Part shown: positions 1 to 5,978 of the stretch, piece after piece | How positions within the stretch are numbered: the first letter of the stretch is position 1 | How the letters are laid out: every line of letters begins with the position of its first letter | From: JBEKJU01 sp050011095 | Lineage (GTDB): Bacteria; Desulfobacterota; Syntrophorhabdia; Syntrophorhabdales; WCHB1-27 | Reading direction: 5' to 3' | Assembly (NCBI GenBank): GCA_050011095.1 | Contig: JBEKJU010000045.1 | Coordinates: 1-17,875 of the forward strand | Length of the DNA stretch: 17,875 nt | Program-made: the position numbers and the translations under genes | The notes under the pieces: model-generated | Told to the model about the DNA's origin: nothing | Database searches by the model: none | Seen by the model: only the letters and a program-made list of their open reading frames with translations

Positions 1-279
1 GACCTTGTCCTTCATGCGGCCGAGCTTAGTCTTATCCTCGGCCTCGCCCTCCATTTCGAGGTGCTTGGGCGCCTCGACCTGCGTGAGAACCTGCCGCCCC
101 GACATCGTGACCTTGACGATACCGACCCTTTGCTTCATCGTGACATCGTACGTCTTGTCATCGATCTTCGCGATCTTTTCGGCGCCGGGAAGACAGGCGG
201 CGAGGGCCTCCACGTCGAAGAGCGTGTCCCACAGCTTCTGAATGGGCGCTTTGACGTTAAACTTTCCTTCGATTATCAT
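1..279 (-). CDS. CoxG-like SRPBCC-family protein (3' part outside the window)
   Basis: Partial gene: 93 codons are present and the reading frame runs off the left edge. The protein starts MIIEGKFNVKAPIQKLWDTL and continues through a CLPGAEKI segment and a GEAEDKTKLGRMKDK segment. This is the usual N-terminal layout of the CoxG/SRPBCC family (CO dehydrogenase subunit G, a START-like lipid or ligand-binding fold). In CO dehydrogenase clusters CoxG helps attach or mature the molybdenum hydroxylase at the membrane; transfer of that role here is inference. The start is fixed by AGGAGG about 5 bases upstream of the ATG. It is the last visible gene of the molybdenum hydroxylase operon, 40 bases after the 92-aa gene. 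Family assignment is good; exact function is not known. Confidence 0.8.
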   Translation of the reverse strand, partial: MIIEGKFNVKAPIQKLWDTLFDVEALAACLPGAEKIAKIDDKTYDVTMKQRVGIVKVTMSGRQVLTQVEAPKHLEMEGEAEDKTKLGRMKDKV

Positions 280-319
280 GTATTCCTCCTGTATTCGAAT
301 GCCGGGGATCAGGTCCCTG

Positions 320-598
320 CTACTTCTTCTCCTCGGCTGCGTTTTTCTCCGCTGCCTTTTTCTCGGCGTCCTTCTGAATAACCTCACCGAGAAGGACATA
401 ACTCCTGTTGCCGGGTTTCGTGGCCTGCTCGATCATAAGGTCGATGAACGACTCCCCCTGATCGGCCACCATCGCGTCAACCCATTTCCGGTGGGGCTGA
501 TCGCCTGTTCCGAACATATGGCGGGCGCAGTCTATTGCGCTGCCGGTCTTGGCCTTCTTACCGCACACAGGGCATAATATTGGACCGCTTAAGCTCAT
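320..598 (-). CDS. Small zinc-knuckle-like protein in the molybdenum hydroxylase operon
   Basis: 92 aa, not a family I can name. The N-terminal half has C9-x2-C12, then C24-x2-H27, with H36 nearby, a pattern expected to bind one zinc. The last 17 or so residues are a Lys/Glu/Ala-rich charged tail. The start is supported by AAGGAGG upstream of the ATG, and the gene begins 18 bases after the stop of the large subunit, so it is co-transcribed with it. Position between the large subunit and coxG suggests an accessory role (maturation, cofactor delivery or protein contact), but that is inference from context only. Confidence 0.75.
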   Translation of the reverse strand: MSLSGPILCPVCGKKAKTGSAIDCARHMFGTGDQPHRKWVDAMVADQGESFIDLMIEQATKPGNRSYVLLGEVIQKDAEKKAAEKNAAEEKK

Positions 599-616
599 GC
601 TTATCCCTCCTTGTAA

Positions 617-2932
617 TTATTTACCTTGCTTCTCTTTCTGCTCTTTCTGCTCTCTCAGGGCATTGACCACCATTTCCGGCCGCACCGGGCACTCCTTCAT
701 CTGGAGGCCGAAGCGGTGGAACAGGGCGTTGCCGATGGCAGCGGCCGTCGGGTTCGTGAGACCCTCGCCTGCTTCCTTTGCGCCGTAGGGTCCCTCCGGT
801 TCGTAGGTGTCGATCTCGGCGATGTTCGCCGGAGGCATCTCCGGTGCCCTGATCATCTTGTAGTCGACCAGGTTCGGGTTCATGAGCTTGCCGTCTTCAT
901 AAGGCATATATTCGAGGTAACCGTAGCCCGCGGCCATGGAAAAGGCGCCTTCGAGCTGGCCGATAAGGCCGAGGTGGTTGATGGGCTGGCCGCAGTCATG
1001 GGCCGTGAGGCTGTCGATGAGCGTGATCTTGCCCGTCTCCTCGTCCACCTCTACCTCAACACCCTGGAGCATGTAGCTGTAGGCGGGGGAGATCATACCC
1101 TTTCTGTGAGGCGTGTAGTAGCCCCTGCCAACGATCTTCTGGCCGTCCTTGCCGCGGAGTGCCTTCCTGGCAAGCTCTACGAAGTCATAGCCCCTTTCCG
1201 GACGGGCGATTGCGTGGACCCACCTGTCCTTGATGTCGAGGTCATAGACGATGTTGAGGCCGGACTGGGCGTAGGCGAACTCGAGGAGCTGCTTCTTTGC
1301 GTTCTCCGCCGCCATCTTGGTGGCATTGCCCGACATGAGGGTCTGCCTGGAACCCCACGCGCCGAGGTCCGGAGGGCAGTGATCCGTGTCGCCGGAGTGG
1401 ACCTTGATGTCCTCGACCTTCACGCCGAGGGCCTCCGCGCAGATGATGGCCATTGTCGTGTTGGAGCCCTGGCCGATCTCCTGGCAGCCGACGTGCAACT
1501 CCACCGTGCCGTCCTGGTTGATGGTGACTACAGCGGACGAGAAGGAATACGGGCTGTCGAACCAGTTGAAGATACCGCCCGACATGAAACCGCAGGCGCT
1601 GATGCCGATTGACCGGTTCGGGGCCAGCTTGCCCTTCTCCTTGATCCATTTCTTCATCTCGTCGAAGCACTGGTCGATGCCGCAGCTTGCGATGGTCGCC
1701 TGGCCGGGCAGGATGGTCCCTTCCTGATGGGCGTTCTTCCGCCTCATTTCAATCGGGTCGAGGCCGAGGTCGGCCGCGATCCACTCGATCTGCTGCTCGG
1801 AGCACCACATGGCCTGGGGGGCGCCGAAGCCGCGCATCGAGGTGGAGGGGAGGGTGTTCGTGTAGACGCGATAGCCGTCATACCGGTAGCCGCCCTGCCA
1901 CCGATAGGGGAAGGAGTGGAAGAAGCCGGTCAGGTAGAGGGCCGTTGCGCCCATGCCCGTGTAGGCGCCGCCGTTCGTGAAGACCTTGGCCTCGCGGGCC
2001 ATGAAGGTACCGTCCTTCTTCACGCCTGTCCGGGTGTAGTAGAACATGGGGGTCCGGCGCTTCGAGGCGATGAAGTCCTCTTCCCTCGTGTAGACGATCT
2101 TTACCGGCCTGTAGCATTTCATGGAGAGGATGGCGCTGCAGAAGATCGCGCCGTCCAGCTCGAACTTGCCGCCGAAGCCGCCGCCCACGTACGGAGCGAC
2201 GACCCTGATGTCGCCCTCTCTCATGTTGAGGACGCCTGCCATGAGGCCCTGCATGTAGTAGGGGGACTGGTTCGAGTGGTAGATGGTCAGCTTCTTGTCG
2301 GGGGTGTAGCTCGATACCGCGCAGCGGGTCTCCATGCACATGTGCGCCTGGCCGCCGCAGCGGAACCAGTCTTCCCTGATGTACTCGGATTCCTCGAAGC
2401 CCTCGTCGACCTCGCCCCACTCGATGTGACGGGTCACGTTGATGTTCCGCTCGAAACCCTCGTGAATATCCGGGGCGCCCTTCTTGATGGCGTCGAGGGG
2501 CTCATACACGGCGGGAAGGACCTCATACTCGACCTCGATCAAGTCGAGCGCCTTCTCCGCGATCTCCTCCGTGATGGCCGCGACCGCAGCGACAGGCTCG
2601 CCGATGTAGCGGACCTTGTCGACAGGCAGTATCTGCTCATCGCAGAGGTCCTTGTAGCGCCGCCAGATGCCCTGCTTCACGCCGAGGGTGTCCTTTCCGC
2701 TCGCCACGCACTTTACGCCTTCGAGTTCGAGGGCCTTCGTGAAGTCGATGTTGATGATCTTAGCGTGGGGGTGGGGGCTCCTGAGGATCTTCCCGTAGAG
2801 CATGCCGGGGAGCTTTACGTCGAACGTATAGGTCGCCCTGCCCGTGACCTTCGCCCATCCATCGACATTGTGGACGTGGGTGTTGAGTACCCTGAACGGC
2901 TCGTGCGGATTTATTACGGTATATTTGTTCAT
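617..2932 (-). CDS. Xanthine dehydrogenase family molybdopterin-binding large subunit
   Basis: 771 aa, full length for the catalytic subunit of the three-subunit molybdenum hydroxylases, in which Mo-molybdopterin cytosine dinucleotide performs hydroxylation or reductive dehydroxylation. Visible motifs are GGGFGGK (250-256), RGFGAPQ (367-373), QEIGQG (484-489) and GPYGAKEAGEG (714-724). E723 aligns with the catalytic Glu of xanthine dehydrogenase. The CO dehydrogenase active-site loop VAYRCSFR is absent, so this is not an aerobic form I CODH. Length and the C-terminal motif are close to 4-hydroxybenzoyl-CoA reductase alpha (about 769 aa), but the partner FAD subunit lacks that enzyme's extra cluster (see 3436-4305). 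No Tat signal is seen, so it is cytoplasmic. The ATG overlaps the stop of the [2Fe-2S] gene by 4 bases and has GGAGGA in front. The substrate is not predictable from sequence alone; an aromatic or N-heterocyclic acid or CoA ester is likely. Confidence 0.93.
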   Translation of the reverse strand: MNKYTVINPHEPFRVLNTHVHNVDGWAKVTGRATYTFDVKLPGMLYGKILRSPHPHAKIINIDFTKALELEGVKCVASGKDTLGVKQGIWRRYKDLCDEQILPVDKVRYIGEPVAAVAAITEEIAEKALDLIEVEYEVLPAVYEPLDAIKKGAPDIHEGFERNINVTRHIEWGEVDEGFEESEYIREDWFRCGGQAHMCMETRCAVSSYTPDKKLTIYHSNQSPYYMQGLMAGVLNMREGDIRVVAPYVGGGFGGKFELDGAIFCSAILSMKCYRPVKIVYTREEDFIASKRRTPMFYYTRTGVKKDGTFMAREAKVFTNGGAYTGMGATALYLTGFFHSFPYRWQGGYRYDGYRVYTNTLPSTSMRGFGAPQAMWCSEQQIEWIAADLGLDPIEMRRKNAHQEGTILPGQATIASCGIDQCFDEMKKWIKEKGKLAPNRSIGISACGFMSGGIFNWFDSPYSFSSAVVTINQDGTVELHVGCQEIGQGSNTTMAIICAEALGVKVEDIKVHSGDTDHCPPDLGAWGSRQTLMSGNATKMAAENAKKQLLEFAYAQSGLNIVYDLDIKDRWVHAIARPERGYDFVELARKALRGKDGQKIVGRGYYTPHRKGMISPAYSYMLQGVEVEVDEETGKITLIDSLTAHDCGQPINHLGLIGQLEGAFSMAAGYGYLEYMPYEDGKLMNPNLVDYKMIRAPEMPPANIAEIDTYEPEGPYGAKEAGEGLTNPTAAAIGNALFHRFGLQMKECPVRPEMVVNALREQKEQKEKQGK

Positions 2933-3414
2933 GCTTTGTCCTCCGTATATTTACCCTTCGCCACGGAATCGATGGCGCGGACGATGCTGTTGTACCCGGT
3001 GCACCGGCAGATGTTCCCCTCGATGCCGTCCCTGATCTCTTTCTCCGTGGGGTTCTTCGTTTCGTTCAGAAACGCCGTGGCTGACATGAGCATGCCGGAG
3101 GTACAGAAGCCGCACTGGAAGGCGCCTTCGTCGAGGAATGCCTTCTGGATGGGGTGTAGCTTGCCGTCCACTTCGAGCCCTTCGGACGTCATGATCTTCG
3201 TGCCCTCCGCCTGTACGGCGAGGACGGAGCAACCCTTTACCGCCATGCCGTCGACGATGACCGTGCATGCGCCGCAGGAGACCGTGTCACAGCCCCTCTT
3301 GGTGCCCGTAAGCTCGCAATAATCCCTGATGGCCTCGACGAGGAGGGTCTTAGGGTGTATATAAATCTCATAGTCCTGATTGTTCACGTTGAGACGTAAC
3401 AGCTGTCTTTCCAT
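2929..3414 (-). CDS. (2Fe-2S)-binding small subunit of molybdenum hydroxylase
   Basis: 161 aa, the usual size of the iron-sulfur subunit (for example HcrC, CoxS). The N-terminal ferredoxin-like domain holds a plant-type [2Fe-2S] cluster with C42, C47, C50 and C62. The C-terminal helical domain holds the second [2Fe-2S] cluster with C101, C104, C136 and C138 in QCGFC and ICRC motifs; Q100 is the residue that normally contacts the pyranopterin. All eight cysteines are present. It passes electrons between the Mo site and FAD. The ATG has AAGGAGGT upstream. The gene begins 21 bases after the FAD gene and its TGA overlaps the large subunit ATG by 4 bases, indicating translational coupling. Confidence 0.95.
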   Translation of the reverse strand: MERQLLRLNVNNQDYEIYIHPKTLLVEAIRDYCELTGTKRGCDTVSCGACTVIVDGMAVKGCSVLAVQAEGTKIMTSEGLEVDGKLHPIQKAFLDEGAFQCGFCTSGMLMSATAFLNETKNPTEKEIRDGIEGNICRCTGYNSIVRAIDSVAKGKYTEDKA

Positions 3415-3435
3415 TGATAGACCTCCTTGTCAGCC

Positions 3436-4305
3436 TTAAATCTTCGCCTGTTCAAAGGCCGCTTTCGCCATTCTCTTGGTGAGTATCTTGATGAGATGGC
3501 GTCTGTATTCTTCGGACGCGTGGATATCGGCGACCGGCTGGGACTCTGCCGCGGCAGCCTCACCCGCCTTCTCGAAGATCGCGTCGGTGAGGGTGGCGCC
3601 GATCAGGACCTTCTCCGCTTCCTTGGCCCTGATGGTGGTGGGCGCGCCGTTCCCGAGGACGACGCGCGCATCCTTGCAGGTGCCGCCGCCGTTCAGCGTG
3701 ACGGTTACCGCCACCGCGACGATCCCCTGGTCTGAATCGAGGAGGTTAAATTTCTGGTACTTCGTGCCGGATTTGGGGGGACGAGGAGGAACGATCACCT
3801 CGACGATAATCTCGTCATGCTCCATCGCCGTCTCGAAGAGGTCGGTGTAGAAGTCGTCAAGGGGAATGATGCGTTCGGCCGACGCGGACGCGACCTTCAC
3901 GGCGCCGCCGAGCGCCATGAGGACGGGTGCCGGGTCTCCTGCCGCGTCCGCGTGCGCGAGGTTCCCGCCGATGGTTCCCCAGTTGCGCACCTGGATTGAG
4001 GCCAGCTTCTCTTCCATTTCGACGAGGACAGGATATTTCTCCTTTATCAACGCCGACTTTTCTATAAGACGGTGCGTGGTGGTGGCGCCCAGCTTCAGGC
4101 CGTCCTTGGCGTCGAACTTGATGTAGCTCAGTTCGCTCAGCCTCTTGATGTCGATAACATACTCCGGCGTCACGAGCCCTTGGCGCATGACTATCAGGAG
4201 CGACTGGCCACCACAGATGATCTTGCAGTCCTCCTGGTGCTCCGAGAGCATTTGTAGCGCTTCCTTGGCGCTGCCAGGTTTGAGATACGTAAAATCACAG
4301 ATCAT
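3436..4305 (-). CDS. FAD-binding middle subunit of molybdenum hydroxylase
   Basis: 289 aa, typical of CoxM/NdhF-type FAD subunits. The two flavin-binding signatures are visible as CGGQS (31-35) and TIGGN (111-115), followed by HADAAGDP (118-125). It carries FAD and links the iron-sulfur clusters to an external electron carrier. Only scattered cysteines occur (C3, C27, C31 and one further on), and the roughly 40-residue cysteine-bearing insertion that holds a [4Fe-4S] cluster in 4-hydroxybenzoyl-CoA reductase beta (about 324 aa) is missing. The ATG has AAAGGAGAGG upstream and overlaps the terminal TGA of the decayed gene copy at 4302-4513, so it was once coupled to that gene. Confidence 0.93.
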   Translation of the reverse strand: MICDFTYLKPGSAKEALQMLSEHQEDCKIICGGQSLLIVMRQGLVTPEYVIDIKRLSELSYIKFDAKDGLKLGATTTHRLIEKSALIKEKYPVLVEMEEKLASIQVRNWGTIGGNLAHADAAGDPAPVLMALGGAVKVASASAERIIPLDDFYTDLFETAMEHDEIIVEVIVPPRPPKSGTKYQKFNLLDSDQGIVAVAVTVTLNGGGTCKDARVVLGNGAPTTIRAKEAEKVLIGATLTDAIFEKAGEAAAAESQPVADIHASEEYRRHLIKILTKRMAKAAFEQAKI

Positions 4306-4513
4306 ATGCCTCTCCTTTTAATAATGTCTTCGATGTTCACCATTCCTCTTGACGGGTGAACACCTCACTGCTTCGAACCTCCTATGCCTGTCCCCGCACC
4401 GACCCCCTTCGAGCAATGACGCGCTGCCGGGCGCATCTCGACGGGCCTGTTTTTTGTAGATCAGCCAATCCTCGCGCACTTCAGGTTCCGAGACACCTCA
4501 AATCACTCATCAT
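4302..4513 (-). pseudogene. Decayed second copy of the 84-aa gene plus ghost start of an FAD-subunit gene
   Basis: Read on the minus strand, 4513-4481 gives M-M-S-D-L-R-C-L-G-T-stop, matching the start M-I-C-D-F-T-Y-L-K-P of the real FAD gene. From about 4492 down to 4302 the sequence instead follows the intact 84-aa gene, with frame partly kept: LKC, VEM-PAARH-S-G, and MVNIED near the end, but with at least two in-frame stops and small indels. The 18-base string ATGGTGAACATCGAAGAC is identical in both copies (complement of 4326-4343 and 4534-4551), a period of 208 bp. The switch point lies in the shared CTCGGAACCTG / TCGAAACTTGAG segment. This is either an old tandem duplication or a recombination scar between two related operons. 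Confidence 0.75.
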
Positions 4514-4764
4514 AGGCCACTCCTGTCGATAAAGTCTTCGATGTTCACCATGATATTGGGACTGTCCGGGATTTCCGGAAAATCCCAATGGGTGAACACG
4601 GCACAGCTCTGAACCTCTTTACGCCTGTCCGCACTGGCCCCGTTCGAGCGATGACGCGCAGCAGAGCACATCTCGACGTGCCTGCCCCTGTAGATAGCGC
4701 ACTCCCTGCACTCAAGTTTCGAAAAGGGACACACCGTAATTGTCTTTGTCACTGTTTTTAACAT
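4510..4764 (-). CDS. Small cysteine-rich protein heading the molybdenum hydroxylase operon
   Basis: 84 aa, no family recognised. Cysteines cluster in the first half: C12, C19, C22 and C33 with H29 in C-x6-C-x2-C-x6-H-x3-C, then C54. This looks like a metal site (zinc or iron-sulfur). I chose this ATG rather than longer upstream starts because GGAGGGG sits 4 bases before it and the upstream extension is Arg/Lys-rich and unconvincing. The product is too small for an enzyme; an assembly, redox or regulatory helper is plausible from position alone. Its stop overlaps the start of a ghost FAD-subunit gene by 4 bases, and a decayed copy overlaps the real FAD gene the same way. The gene pair was therefore originally adjacent and coupled, which ties it to this enzyme. 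Confidence 0.7.
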   Translation of the reverse strand: MLKTVTKTITVCPFSKLECRECAIYRGRHVEMCSAARHRSNGASADRRKEVQSCAVFTHWDFPEIPDSPNIMVNIEDFIDRSGL

Positions 4765-4882
4765 TAACCCCTCCATAAGTATACTACAACCCCCTCGGGG
4801 CAATCCCATTTTTCTCCGCTGTCCGATGTTTTTTTCGATTCTACGTCGTAATGCGGGCCTGTTTTTCATAGCGGCCGCCCTG

Positions 4883-4911
4883 TCTGTTCATTATCTGTTC
4901 GCCATCTGTTC
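4883..4911 (-). repeat. Three 11-bp-spaced GAACAGA direct repeats in the operon leader
   Basis: On the plus strand TCTGTTC occurs at 4883-4889, 4894-4900 and 4905-4911, exactly 11 bases apart, so read in the operon direction it is GAACAGA three times on one helical face. They lie about 40-70 bases downstream of the predicted transcription start. They may be a regulator binding array; no regulator gene is in view. Confidence 0.6.
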
Positions 4912-4957
4912 ATCATAGCGATTTTTAAGTGCCCGTACGCCAACAAATCCTTATGCG

Positions 4958-4987
4958 AATATAGCTTAAAAACCGCTATCTTGTCAA
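4958..4987 (-). promoter_or_regulatory. Sigma70-like promoter for the molybdenum hydroxylase operon
   Basis: Read on the minus strand, TTGACA (complement of 4982-4987, perfect -35) is followed after 18 bases by TATATT (complement of 4958-4963, five of six to the -10 consensus). Transcription would start near 4951, leaving a leader of about 187 bases before the 84-aa gene. It is the only strong match upstream of the operon. Confidence 0.65.
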
Positions 4988-5029
4988 GGCAATTTTGTGC
5001 GCCGGATGCGTCTGACAGGATGCAGTGTT

Positions 5030-5350
5030 CAGCATAGAGAACTATAGCGATATTTCCGTGGCACGTCCGCAAAGCGGTCGGCAAGGGGGCGAAGGCGAGC
5101 CGATTCGTATGAAAGACCGGTCGCACGGCGGACGAGACTCATTCTCCCCGCATGCTGCCCATGGCTTATACCGAGTTGTGTTCAAAGGCATCCACCCAAG
5201 CCTTCGGCGCGCCGACCCGCTTCGCGACATCCGCTTCGCGGGTACCCGCCGCGGGCGGCTGTGATGCGCCGACGAAGGCGTACCGATAGTACGTCGACGA
5301 AAGCTTTGATGCGACAACAAAGATGTGGCTAAGATAAGCGCGACTCCGTA
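5030..5350. other. Intergenic stretch between the operon promoter and dsrC
   Basis: About 320 bases with no convincing gene. Open frames here have Arg/Pro-rich shadow-like composition. The part 5211-5256 holds GC-rich palindromic units: ACCCGC at 5215-5220 pairs with GCGGGT at 5238-5243, CCGCTTCGCG is repeated at short distance, and CCGCC-GCG-GGCGG follows. It shares GACCCGCTTCGC with 7628-7639. It may serve as a transcription barrier downstream of dsrC, but there is no U-tract. Confidence 0.45.
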
Positions 5351-5668
5351 TCACACGCAACCCGTGGGCCTGGGGAGGCCCGCAACCTTGCATGCCCCCA
5401 AGGCAGGTCCGCTCGGGAAGAGCCGGTATATCGTCCTCAAATCGAGCCCTGTCTTTTTTACGAGCAGCCTGACGGGCGGGGCGACCTCGTAGGTAAGGTA
5501 GTACTCGCGCAGGAAGGTAATCACCAGCCAGTGCTCCTCCCCCATGGGAAAGGCATGCTCCCTCTTTGCGAGGTCCTCGGCCACGGCCCTCGTCCACTTT
5601 TCCGGTTCTTGAATGTAACCGTCCTCATCAACCTCTATATCCTGTCCGCCGAGATGCGTCTTCGCCAT
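5351..5668 (-). CDS. dsrC: DsrC, sulfite reductase-associated sulfur carrier
   Basis: 105 aa, exactly the DsrC/TusE/DsvC family length. The flexible C-terminal arm reads GPALGACKVAGLPRPTGCV and carries both conserved cysteines, C93 (CysB) and the penultimate C104 (CysA). This separates true DsrC from TusE, which keeps only the last one. In known systems these two cysteines carry a trisulfide formed with DsrAB sulfite reductase, later reduced through DsrMKJOP. The start at 5668 is chosen because GGGGAGGT lies just upstream and the protein then begins MAKTHLGGQDIEVDEDGY, the family N-terminus; a longer in-frame start would add about 29 unsupported residues. It is divergent from cobA/hemD. No dsrAB is in the window. 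Confidence 0.95.
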   Translation of the reverse strand: MAKTHLGGQDIEVDEDGYIQEPEKWTRAVAEDLAKREHAFPMGEEHWLVITFLREYYLTYEVAPPVRLLVKKTGLDLRTIYRLFPSGPALGACKVAGLPRPTGCV

Positions 5669-5710
5669 GTGCCGACCTCCCCGCATTCCGTCATGTTTCG
5701 TATCCGCCTG

Positions 5711-5782
5711 TACCATTATTATGGTACTACTGTAATATAGGGAGTTCACTACCATAATTACAGGTATTGCACAATAGGTATT
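5711..5782. promoter_or_regulatory. AT-rich operator-like region between dsrC and cobA/hemD
   Basis: Several nested symmetric elements lie upstream of dsrC. TACCATTATTATGGTA at 5711-5726 is a 6-bp inverted repeat with a 4-base centre. CTGTAAT at 5730-5736 pairs with ATTACAG at 5757-5763, with a further TACCAT at 5750-5755. AGGTATT is repeated directly at 5762-5768 and 5776-5782. TATATT (complement of 5734-5739) could be a -10 for dsrC, without a convincing -35. The density of symmetric sites in this AT-rich island suggests control of dsrC and possibly of the divergent gene. Confidence 0.5.
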
Positions 5783-5824
5783 TCACCGTCACGCAAGGCG
5801 TTCCGCGCGTTTCGGGCGATGGGT

Positions 5825-5879
5825 CGACGCGAGCCGGTAAGGTCTTTTTTCGCATCCGTTCCTTCCTTTTTATGAGGGG
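5825..5879 (+). repeat. Dispersed 55-bp intergenic repeat, copy 1
   Basis: Starts CGACGCGAGCC and ends CCTTCCTTTTTATGAGGGG; the copy at 11534-11588 has the same length without gaps, with 46 of 55 positions identical by hand alignment. Both lie in gene-free DNA. Confidence 0.75.
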
Positions 5880-5880
5880 C

Positions 5881-5906
5881 GACCGCGGGGCACCCACGGA
5901 GTGGGT
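5881..5906 (-). repeat. GC-rich hairpin repeat unit, inverted copy
   Basis: On the minus strand it reads ACCCAC-TCC-GTGGGT (complement of 5892-5906) followed by GCCCCGCGGTC. Its 17 bases GTGGGTGCCCCGCGGTC are identical to 17236-17252, and it resembles 7530-7551. It directly abuts the 55-bp repeat. Confidence 0.7.
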
Positions 5907-5978
5907 CGCGCTTGCGGGTGTCCCGATAATTGCCAGGCGGGCGGGTGTTGTGCTACAGTTGGCGTGGGAGTAGTTGAT

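Noticed and set aside
1727..3322. Long plus-strand open frame (531 codons) opposite the molybdenum hydroxylase genes
   Set aside because: Antisense to well-supported large and [2Fe-2S] subunit genes; a typical GC-rich shadow without motifs.
617..4305. Calling the enzyme CO dehydrogenase (CoxMSL) because of the CoxG-like gene
   Set aside because: The VAYRCSFR loop of form I CODH is missing in the large subunit.
617..4305. Naming the genes hcrABC outright
   Set aside because: The FAD subunit lacks the Cys-rich insertion for the 4Fe-4S cluster that defines 4-hydroxybenzoyl-CoA reductase.
4883..4911. CRISPR array from the three evenly spaced repeats
   Set aside because: Units are 7 bp with 4-bp spacers, far too short, and no cas genes are present.
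4866..5126. 86-codon minus-strand frame in the operon leader
   Set aside because: It covers the predicted promoter, has no ribosome binding site and no protein-like features.
5166..5597. 143-codon minus-strand frame overlapping dsrC
   Set aside because: It is out of frame with dsrC, which is certain; the rest covers palindromic intergenic DNA.
5760..5978. Cobalamin riboswitch before cobA/hemD
   Set aside because: No B12-box-like sequence was found; the stretch is occupied by dispersed repeats.
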